NCBI GenBank assembly: GCA_913064925.1 | Contig: CAJYBN010000086.1 | Coordinates: forward strand, 1 to 11,236 | Direction of reading: 5' to 3' | DNA length: 11,236 bases | Source: an uncultured Peptococcaceae bacterium | GTDB lineage: Bacteria > Bacillota > Desulfotomaculia > Desulfotomaculales > Desulfallaceae | Shown here: positions 6,558-11,236 of the stretch, one piece after another | How positions within the stretch are numbered: the stretch's first letter is position 1 | Layout of the letters: every line of letters begins with the position of its first letter | Position numbers and translations under genes: made by a program | The notes under the pieces: model-generated | Database searches by the model: none | Told to the model about the DNA's origin: nothing | Seen by the model: only the letters and a program-made list of their open reading frames with translations

Positions 6558-6794
6558 ATGCCGGGCATTCTTATTCGGGATATTCCGGAAAAATTATATA
6601 ATAAGCTCAAAAAAAGAGCCAGAGATAACAACAGATCTTTGCAGCAGGAACTAAAAATTATCCTGACAGAAGCTGTTAGCCACAATATCGAAAATAGTAT
6701 CAAATTGGCTGCCAATATCAGGAAGGAGCTGGAAGAAAAAAAAGCACATTTTTCGGATAGCGCGGAACTAATCAGCGAGGATAGAAAACGATGA
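6558..6794 (+). CDS. vapB: FitA/VapB-type ribbon-helix-helix antitoxin
   Basis: A 78-residue antitoxin. The N-terminus MPGILIRDIPEKLYNKLKKR gives the DNA-binding beta strand and first helix of a ribbon-helix-helix (Arc-like) domain; ARDNNRSLQQELKIILTEA is the second helix with the conserved N-RSL-QE pattern of FitA-like proteins. The charged tail (about residues 45-78) is expected to wrap the PIN toxin. ATG 6558 is chosen for its 9-base distance from GGAGG (6544-6548); GTG 6549 and ATG 6552 are in frame but too close. It overlaps vapC by ATGA (6791-6794), the usual antitoxin-first coupled order. Regulation is probably by binding the palindrome just upstream. Confidence 0.85.
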   Translation: MPGILIRDIPEKLYNKLKKRARDNNRSLQQELKIILTEAVSHNIENSIKLAANIRKELEEKKAHFSDSAELISEDRKR

Positions 6795-7225
6795 AGACCT
6801 ATATCGTGGATTCCAGTACCGCTATCAAATGGTATATTCCGGAGATTCTAAGCAACAAAGCAGTTGAATTTCTGGAATTGTCCCGGGAGAAAAAATACCT
6901 TCTACTTTCTCCCGACCTCATATTTTCAGAGATCGGCAATGTGTTGTGGAAAAAATGCCGCAGGGGAGAGCTGGAGGCAAATGATGCGCGAAAAATAATT
7001 GCCGCCATTAACGAGGCATTTCCGGTGCAAATTGCCAGTAGTTATCAACTGTTGCCGGTAGCTTTTGAAATTGCTAATGCTTTTGAAAGGTCAGTATATG
7101 ATAGTTTATACCTGGCTCTTGCCAAAGTGAAAGAGGGGATTTTGGTAACTGCTGATGAGCGCCTGGCGAATGCCATGCAAAATACAGTGTTAAAAAATGC
7201 TGTATTTTTTTTGGGCGATTGGTAG
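6791..7225 (+). CDS. vapC: VapC-type PIN-domain ribonuclease toxin
   Basis: A 144-residue PIN-domain protein of normal VapC length. The four acidic metal ligands are visible: D7 (YIVDSST), E47 (FSEIGNVLW), D104 (SVYDSLYLAL) and D122 (VTADERL). PIN toxins are Mg2+-dependent RNases, often cutting tRNA or rRNA; the target here cannot be read from sequence. All ligands are present, so the toxin is probably active. Overlap with the antitoxin gene couples their translation. The last codons overlap an AT-rich hairpin followed by T residues that may terminate the transcript. The operon has lower GC than the TPR and SLH genes on either side, consistent with horizontal acquisition. Confidence 0.9.
   Translation: MKTYIVDSSTAIKWYIPEILSNKAVEFLELSREKKYLLLSPDLIFSEIGNVLWKKCRRGELEANDARKIIAAINEAFPVQIASSYQLLPVAFEIANAFERSVYDSLYLALAKVKEGILVTADERLANAMQNTVLKNAVFFLGDW
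7179..7212 (+). terminator. possible intrinsic terminator inside the 3' end of vapC
   Basis: A perfect 9-bp inverted repeat, AAAATACAG (7179-7187) and CTGTATTTT (7200-7208), encloses a 12-base loop and runs into four more T residues (eight T in all, 7205-7212). The stem is AT-rich, hence weak. It lies before the vapC stop at 7223-7225, which would be unusual because termination there would cut the reading frame. Confidence 0.3.
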
Positions 7226-7241
7226 TCTTGTAAGTGTAATA

Positions 7242-7348
7242 GGCGACGGTTTCTTCTGGTAGGAGCTGAACCGGAATCCTCCCCGGGTATTCTCTGGTCC
7301 CGGGCCCCGGTGATGGTGGGCAGGGCTGTCCTCGAAGGGCGCCGCTGC
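7242..7348 (+). pseudogene. degenerate second copy of the TPR gene 3' region
   Basis: About 91% identical by eye to 6168-6275. The translated start GDGFFW is followed at once by TAG (Asn codon in the parent) and a one-base deletion, so it is not coding. Several differences in the first codons are silent (GGG/GGT, TTT/TTC), which suggests the copy was once a functional paralogue that diverged before decay. The match stops abruptly at GCCGCTGC on the right, and on the left within 20 bases of the vapC stop. The 12-mer GGCGCCGGGTAA that ends the TPR gene recurs at 7474-7485. Confidence 0.85.
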
Positions 7349-7500
7349 CGGAACCGGTCATTGAGGAGTTTGAAAAATGAGAGCGTAGGCAGGGGGTTGT
7401 TTTGGGGTGCCTTTCACTCCTGCATACTCAGAAAAGGAAATTAATTAGGTTACCTCTTATTATCTGGGCTACCGGCGCCGGGTAAGAAAAAAGGGTGCGC
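7349..7500 (+). other. intergenic sequence with no recognised gene
   Basis: No supportable ORF or RNA. It contains the 12-mer GGCGCCGGGTAA at 7474-7485, identical to the last bases of the TPR gene (6327-6338). This is the only other trace of that gene's end. Confidence 0.4.
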
Positions 7501-7530
7501 AACCGGGGTTACCGGCCCCGGTTTTGTTGT
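7501..7530 (+). terminator. probable intrinsic terminator
   Basis: AACCGGGG (7501-7508) pairs perfectly with CCCCGGTT (7516-7523) around a 7-base loop, followed by TTGTTGT. The GC-rich stem and U-rich tail suit a rho-independent terminator insulating the SLH gene from upstream transcription. Confidence 0.5.
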
Positions 7531-7586
7531 GCGCGAGGAACAATTTGTCGTTGTTTCCCGTCTTTGGTTAAGGACGCCGCGTATGT

Positions 7587-7605
7587 AAAGGCAAAGCCTT
7601 TTTCT
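7587..7605 (+). terminator. small hairpin with T tract upstream of the SLH promoter
   Basis: AAAGGC (7587-7592), loop AAA, GCCTTT (7596-7601), then TTCTT. A 6-bp stem with T residues could be a second weak terminator. It lies before the presumed SLH promoter, so it would not act as a leader attenuator for that start site. Confidence 0.3.
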
Positions 7606-7617
7606 TCGCTTTCCGGC

Positions 7618-7642
7618 AGGTTTTGGACGGCTGGTGTCGAAA
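7618..7642 (+). promoter_or_regulatory. SigH-like promoter of the SLH gene, overlapping a 0A-box core
   Basis: AGGTTTT (7618-7624), 13 bases, CGAAA (7638-7642) fits the SigH pattern AGGAWWT-N12-14-HGAAT with two mismatches. A start about 8 bases downstream would leave a leader of roughly 30-40 bases before the gene. TGTCGAA at 7635-7641 equals the core of the Spo0A box, so Spo0A could compete there. Consensus matching only. Confidence 0.45.
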
Positions 7643-7676
7643 TAATAAGTAATTCTGAAAAAACTGGCAAGGGAGC

Positions 7677-10295
7677 GTGAATTTTTCTATGGGAAGGAGA
7701 GGCCTGCTTAAATTAAGCCTTATTGTGCTGGTCATGACGCTTTCCGTGCTGCTCTGGGGCGGAACCGCCCTGGCTGCTTTCAGCGACGTGCCGAGCGATC
7801 ACTGGGCGGCCAAGAACATCTACAAGATGCACGCGCGGGGGGTGGTAGCGGGCTACCTTGACGGCACCTTCAAGCCCGGGGAAACCGTCACCCAGGTGGA
7901 GGCCGTGGTCATGGCCGTGCGCACCATGGGCCTGCAGGCTTCTTATTTCGGGGTGCTGCCCGAGTTGCCCTTCCCCGTGCCCAAGTGGGCGGAAAACGAG
8001 GTCCGGCTGGCGCTGCGCCAGGGACTGTTGAAGAGCACGGACCAGTTCGACGCTAACGCGGGAGCCACTAGGGCCTGGGTGGCCAGGCTGCTGGTGCGGG
8101 TGATCGGTAAGGAAAGCCAGGCTGAGGAAGAGGGGCTGATGCCCAACTTCGCCGACATGTATAAGATTCCTGCCTGGGCGGTCAAGTATGTGCGGGTGGC
8201 CCAGGATTACGAGCTGATAACCGGTTACGGGGACAACACTTTCCGGCCCGACCGGTACGTGACCCGGGCCGAAATGGTTACGCTGCTGGGCCGGGCGGAG
8301 AAACACCTGCCGGGCTCCGCCGCGGGCTACGTCACCGGAACCGTGGTGGACGTGAGCAACCTGGAACTCACAGTGGCTACCGGTGATGGCCAGAACCAAA
8401 CTTTTAACGTTACCCCTGCCACCGTGGTGTACGTGGGGGATGCCATGACGGACGTAACCACTTTGCAGCGCTTTGACCGGGTTAGGCTGGTGGCCGCCGG
8501 TTCTGCGGTCAAGTACGTGGAAAAGCTGGAGGGGCAGCAGGTCGCCCGGGTGGTCAGCGGTACGGTGAAGAAGGTTTACCCCGAGCTGAACGCCTTCGTG
8601 GTGGAGGAAGCCGGCGGCACCCTGCAAACCCTTTACCTGCCGCAGGAGGCCACCGTTTCCGTTATCGGTTCCCAGGCCCAGGGCCTCGACGCGCTGCAGC
8701 CCGGCAACCGGGTGGAGGTTACCCTTAATGCCGCGGGGTACGTTTCCGGCATCGTGGTGAACCGGGGCCCTATAACGGCTGCGCAAAATGAGGGGGTAGT
8801 TTATGACCTGGACCTGCAAGCCGAGCTATTGACCCTGCAGTTGGCCGGCGGGCAGCTGGTTTCCTACCCTCTGGCGCCGGAAATTGAGGTGCAGGCCGGC
8901 GGGGCGCGCTTCCCTACCCTGGAAGACGTACGCGAGGGCGACCGGGTGCGGGTGGAAGTGGAAAACGGCCGGGTTACTGCCGTAGAGGTGCTGGAGGTGG
9001 CGGCCCGGTTGGACGTCAGGGGTAAAGTGGTCATCCTGGATGCTGACAAAGACGTCCTGGTGCTGGAAGCGGACAGCGACCTGCAGGCCTACCGCCTGGC
9101 GCCCGGCGTAGAGGTGACCGTGCCCGGGCTGGCCACTGCTTTCCTTTCCGACATCAGCGAGGGGGACACGGTTACAGTTGGCATCGACGACGGTGAAGTG
9201 GTATCACTGGCGGTGGAGGGCCGGCAGGTGAAGGATTCCCTTAGCGCTGTGATTTTTGCCGTGGATACTACAAACCGTGTTATAACCTTCAAAAACGGAA
9301 ACGGCAGCTTGCTGGCCTACGAAGTACGGGATGAGGCCAGGATAGTGGTGAACGACCGCGAAAGCTCCCTGGATGCCTTGGAACAGGACATGGAAGTGAA
9401 TTTCCGCCTGTTGGATGGCGAAATCATATACCTGGAGACCGACAATACGCCGGGCGGCACCGTGGTCAGCCTGGACGAGGACGGCTACCTTTTGGTGCTG
9501 CAGCTGGACAGCGGCGAGCGTAAAACTTATATCGTGGATGATGATGTGGACGTGGATAGCGAGGACGGCCGGAACGAGTTCGACGAGATTAAAAAAGGCG
9601 ATTATGTCGAAATAGTTGTCAAAGACGGCCTAGTAACCGAGATAAACCTGCGCAGCACAGTCACATACCGGGTCACCGACGTCAATGAAAGTTATAACAG
9701 GTTGAAGGTGGAAGACGAAGATGGCGACAGCGAAAGGCTGTACATCAGGAGCGGCGTGGATCTGGTGGTGCCGGGCGTCGCTTACCCGGATATTGACGAC
9801 GTGCACGACGGCGATCTGGTGCGGGCTACTTACATCGGCAACGACCTGCAAAAGGTAGAGGTGCTGGTGCCGCGGCGCGGCGAAATCACGGCTCTGGACG
9901 TGCTGCAGAAAAAGGTTACTCTGCGGCTGTTTAACGGTGCCACCACCACGGTGGACTTTACTTCCGGTAGCAAGGTGAAGTCGGGCAGCAAGACTTATGA
10001 TACCTTCAGCTCCCTGGGCCTGAAGGACCGGGTGGAGGTGCTGGAGAACCTTGACGGCGGCTATACCTTTGAGCTTATGGACGAGGTTACCGGCAGGCTG
10101 GCCGTGGACATGGAGGGCGACGACGACAAGCTCTTCCTGGAAGAGGGCAGCATGTGGGAAGATTACGACCTCTACGAAGGGGTGTATATCCACGATGCAA
10201 GCGGGACGGCGTTGAACGCCCGCGACTTGGACAGGGGCGACTGGGTTCGCTTGTACCTGCTGCGGGGCGAGGTATATGAAATAGTTAAAGAATAA
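7677..10295 (+). CDS. secreted SLH-domain protein with about nine beta-rich repeats
   Basis: 872 codons. A signal peptide (RR, hydrophobic core LSLIVLVMTLSVLLW, cleavage after TALA at residue 33) is followed by three SLH domains at about 34-85, 95-145 and 155-210. The third has GYGDNTFRPDRYVTRAEM; the first two carry TQVE and TRAW where TRAE is canonical. SLH domains anchor proteins to pyruvylated secondary cell-wall polymer. Residues 217-872 hold about nine repeats of 69-78 residues, starting near 220, 294, 372, 448, 522, 594, 662, 734 and 805. Their pattern is G-T-V-x-x-V-D...L..L..G....Y.L...V.V...L..L..GD.V.V....G.V..I.V. The last repeats are very acidic (DDDVDVDSEDG). GTG 7677 has only one base to GGGAG (7671-7675); ATG 7689, 13 bases away, is the alternative start. 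Role: probably S-layer or cell-surface structure. Confidence 0.9.
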   Translation: MNFSMGRRGLLKLSLIVLVMTLSVLLWGGTALAAFSDVPSDHWAAKNIYKMHARGVVAGYLDGTFKPGETVTQVEAVVMAVRTMGLQASYFGVLPELPFPVPKWAENEVRLALRQGLLKSTDQFDANAGATRAWVARLLVRVIGKESQAEEEGLMPNFADMYKIPAWAVKYVRVAQDYELITGYGDNTFRPDRYVTRAEMVTLLGRAEKHLPGSAAGYVTGTVVDVSNLELTVATGDGQNQTFNVTPATVVYVGDAMTDVTTLQRFDRVRLVAAGSAVKYVEKLEGQQVARVVSGTVKKVYPELNAFVVEEAGGTLQTLYLPQEATVSVIGSQAQGLDALQPGNRVEVTLNAAGYVSGIVVNRGPITAAQNEGVVYDLDLQAELLTLQLAGGQLVSYPLAPEIEVQAGGARFPTLEDVREGDRVRVEVENGRVTAVEVLEVAARLDVRGKVVILDADKDVLVLEADSDLQAYRLAPGVEVTVPGLATAFLSDISEGDTVTVGIDDGEVVSLAVEGRQVKDSLSAVIFAVDTTNRVITFKNGNGSLLAYEVRDEARIVVNDRESSLDALEQDMEVNFRLLDGEIIYLETDNTPGGTVVSLDEDGYLLVLQLDSGERKTYIVDDDVDVDSEDGRNEFDEIKKGDYVEIVVKDGLVTEINLRSTVTYRVTDVNESYNRLKVEDEDGDSERLYIRSGVDLVVPGVAYPDIDDVHDGDLVRATYIGNDLQKVEVLVPRRGEITALDVLQKKVTLRLFNGATTTVDFTSGSKVKSGSKTYDTFSSLGLKDRVEVLENLDGGYTFELMDEVTGRLAVDMEGDDDKLFLEEGSMWEDYDLYEGVYIHDASGTALNARDLDRGDWVRLYLLRGEVYEIVKE

Positions 10296-10306
10296 TGGCT
10301 GTTCAC

Positions 10307-10338
10307 AGGCCGGCGCCGCCTTGCGCGGGCGCCGGCCT
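10307..10338 (+). terminator. strong GC hairpin after the SLH gene
   Basis: AGGCCGGCGCC (10307-10317) and its exact complement (10328-10338) form a perfect 11-bp stem with a 10-base loop, 11 bases after the SLH stop. No T tract follows, so it may end transcription inefficiently or protect the mRNA 3' end. Confidence 0.5.
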
Positions 10339-10403
10339 ATGACTGCGCCAGGCGGCCTGTGGCTGTGCCTGCCGGCGGCGCCCCGCGTGGCAATTTTTGG
10401 TCC

Positions 10404-10422
10404 CGGCGGCACGACGCCGCCG
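10404..10422 (+). repeat. GC hairpin abutting the downstream promoter
   Basis: CGGCGGC, loop ACGAC, GCCGCCG: a perfect 7-bp inverted repeat ending three bases before the -35 element at 10426. It could be a transcription end signal or a protein-binding site. No T tract. Confidence 0.4.
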
Positions 10423-10425
10423 TGC

Positions 10426-10451
10426 AGGAATGGGCTCGATTCATGGCGAAT
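10426..10451 (+). promoter_or_regulatory. SigH-like promoter
   Basis: AGGAATG (10426-10432), 14 bases, CGAAT (10447-10451) matches AGGAWWT-N12-14-HGAAT at all but one position. The predicted start lies about 30 bases before the downstream gene, leaving room for its GGGGG-type RBS. SigH controls early-sporulation and stationary-phase genes in Firmicutes. Not confirmed experimentally. Confidence 0.55.
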
Positions 10452-10489
10452 AATTATGGCTAAATTACGTAGTTGGGGGTATTGTCCCG

Positions 10490-10945
10490 GTGCACATGCA
10501 AAAAAACAGATTATTTGTTATTGCCCTGTTCATCGGCGCCGTACTTCTGGGGTATGTGGGCTTTGCCGCGGCCAAGGACGCCGCCGAGCCGGGATCGGAG
10601 CCGGGGTCGGTAGAAGACCCTCTGGTAACCAAAAGCTTCGTGGAGGAATACGTGCGCGGTTACGTGAGCCAGGCCATGCCGGCGGCTAACCCGCTGGAAT
10701 GGAAGGTGACCACCCTGGAAAAGGGCCAGCAGTTTATCGGCAAGGCGGGCACCGAGTTTATCGTGCGGACCGGCAGCGCCGTAGTGGTGGACCCTACCGG
10801 CAACGGCATTCCCGACCTCACCGCAGGGGTAAACGTAGTGGCCGGCAGGCCGGTGGAAAAGAACCACCTGTTCACCATACCCAGGACGGACGGCCGGGGC
10901 ATCCAGGCACAGCAGCAAACCATCATCATGTACCGGGGCATTTAA
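10490..10945 (+). CDS. small secreted protein of a conserved uncharacterised family
   Basis: 151 codons. The N-terminus has a positively charged start and a hydrophobic segment (LFVIALFIGAVLLGYVGFAAA, about residues 8-28) that is either a signal peptide ending near FAAAKD or a membrane anchor. A Glu/Pro/Gly linker follows, then DPLVTKSFVEEYV at about 43-55, a pattern I recall in small exported proteins of Peptococcaceae. The C-terminal domain (KGQQFIGKAGTEFIVRTGSA, PDLTAGVNVVAGR, NHLFTIPRTDGRGIQA) is a compact beta-rich unit. It has no catalytic motif that I recognise. GTG 10490 is 9 bases from GGGGGT (10475-10480); ATG 10496 is the alternative. It is a single-gene unit between a SigH-like promoter and a good terminator. 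Stationary-phase or sporulation expression and an envelope location are inferences. Confidence 0.75.
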   Translation: MHMQKNRLFVIALFIGAVLLGYVGFAAAKDAAEPGSEPGSVEDPLVTKSFVEEYVRGYVSQAMPAANPLEWKVTTLEKGQQFIGKAGTEFIVRTGSAVVVDPTGNGIPDLTAGVNVVAGRPVEKNHLFTIPRTDGRGIQAQQQTIIMYRGI

Positions 10946-10995
10946 CGCAGGCGATCTCCCGGATGAATGCAGTTTTATTTCTACTTGCAGGCGAC

Positions 10996-11020
10996 AAACC
11001 CGGCTTCCGCCGGGTTTATT
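10996..11020 (+). terminator. intrinsic terminator
   Basis: AAACCCGGC (10996-11004), loop TTCC, GCCGGGTTT (11009-11017), then ATTT. A perfect 9-bp GC-rich stem with a stable tetraloop and T-rich tail, 50 bases after the preceding stop codon. Confidence 0.85.
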
Positions 11021-11070
11021 TCCTCCCGGGGGTCTGTTGTATATTCTACCGCCGGGTGTCGTGTTTGTCG

Positions 11071-11079
11071 TGTTATAAT
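11071..11079 (+). promoter_or_regulatory. extended -10 promoter for the downstream glycosyltransferase
   Basis: TGTTATAAT is a perfect extended -10 element (TGnTATAAT). No convincing -35 is seen at 16-18 bases upstream, which extended -10 promoters can tolerate. The leader to ATG 11201 would be about 115 bases. Confidence 0.5.
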
Positions 11080-11200
11080 GTACAGAATATCTGAAAACGG
11101 AAGTGGAACAAAAATAACGAAGCTTGCCGTCTAATTATGTCGGAAATTATTGCTACAAGGTTTTCCCCGGGCGGCAAGGAATATATATACAGGTGGTAAA

Positions 11201-11236
11201 ATGCGCGTAGACATACTGGGGGTGCCGGTGGACTGC
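11201..11236 (+). CDS. start of a probable WecG/TagA/CpsF-family glycosyltransferase (partial)
   Basis: Only the first 12 codons are in the window: MRVDILGVPVDC. This opening strand, hydrophobic with a Gly-Val-Pro-Val-Asp core, is characteristic of WecG/TagA/CpsF glycosyltransferases, which transfer ManNAc(A)-type sugars to lipid-linked intermediates during wall-polymer or polysaccharide synthesis. AGGTGG at 11191-11196 lies 4 bases before the ATG. Linkage to an SLH protein would fit, because SLH domains bind secondary wall polymers. The identification rests on very little sequence. Confidence 0.55.
   Translation, partial: MRVDILGVPVDC

Noticed and set aside
7500..7676. Possible cyclic-di-GMP or other riboswitch before the SLH gene
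   Set aside because: GGCAAAGCC at 7590-7598 briefly resembles a piece of the GEMM motif, but the other conserved elements are absent and the likely promoter lies downstream of it.
7495..7680. 61-residue plus-strand frame before the SLH gene
   Set aside because: It runs through a probable terminator, a second hairpin and the SLH promoter, and its product has no recognisable pattern.
7713..8819. 368-residue open frame on the minus strand
   Set aside because: It lies fully antisense to the SLH gene. The translation is rich in H, G, R and P without domain patterns, as expected for the reverse of a GC-rich gene, and no RBS is seen.
9630..10412. 260-residue open frame on the minus strand
   Set aside because: Antisense to the SLH gene end and its hairpin, with a low-complexity composition. 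The plus strand has clear repeats and a proper stop here.
10699..11094. 131-residue plus-strand frame overlapping the small secreted gene
   Set aside because: Out of frame with a coherent exported protein, and it runs through the intrinsic terminator.
11158..11182. AGGTTTT-N13-GGAAT, SigH-like, before the glycosyltransferase
   Set aside because: A start from it would fall at the RBS itself, leaving almost no leader. The extended -10 at 11071 is the better promoter.
1..11236. CRISPR array, tRNA or rRNA
   Set aside because: No regularly spaced direct repeats and no cloverleaf or rRNA-like sequence were seen on either strand.

Overview
The window looks like chromosomal DNA of a spore-forming Peptococcaceae-type Firmicute (Pelotomaculum/Desulfotomaculum relatives). 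This is an inference from strong GGAGG ribosome-binding sites, frequent GTG/TTG starts, a multi-repeat SLH surface protein, promoters resembling the sporulation sigma factor SigH, and the GC-rich coding style. No rRNA, tRNA, CRISPR array or complete transposase is visible. All supported genes are on the + strand.

Positions 1-2560 are accessory DNA. The window opens inside a probable omega (HEARO) RNA, followed by an iscB gene cut down to its N-terminal PLMP/RRXRR domain. Next come two HEPN/MNT toxin-antitoxin modules in tandem. In the first, the MNT nucleotidyltransferase precedes a HEPN protein that has lost its C-terminal catalytic motif. The second is an intact HepT (RX4HXY) overlapping its MntA partner. 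A hypothetical gene broken by one clear, possibly two, frameshifts follows.

Positions 2560-6340 hold an inactivated Wzz/GumC-type polysaccharide chain-length gene (one in-frame stop and one 1-base insertion), a small HTH protein with an unusual TTG start and hairpin-flanked RBS, and a large intact TPR protein. A degenerate copy of about 107 bases of the 3' part of the TPR gene lies at 7242-7348. A complete VapBC (FitAB-like) toxin-antitoxin operon with a perfect 31-base operator palindrome sits between the two copies.

Positions 7500-11236 are cell-envelope oriented. An 872-codon secreted protein has three SLH domains followed by about nine diverged beta-rich repeats of about 73 residues. After it comes a small secreted protein of a conserved but uncharacterised type, then a good intrinsic terminator, then the first 12 codons of a probable WecG/TagA/CpsF glycosyltransferase. 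Both secreted-protein genes have a SigH-like promoter at a sensible distance, suggesting stationary-phase or sporulation expression.

Overall, three toxin-antitoxin modules and four gene remnants sit beside envelope genes. The most interesting points are the orphan omega RNA with a beheaded IscB, the nested intact and broken HEPN/MNT modules, vapBC placed between duplicated TPR gene ends, and the nine-repeat SLH protein.
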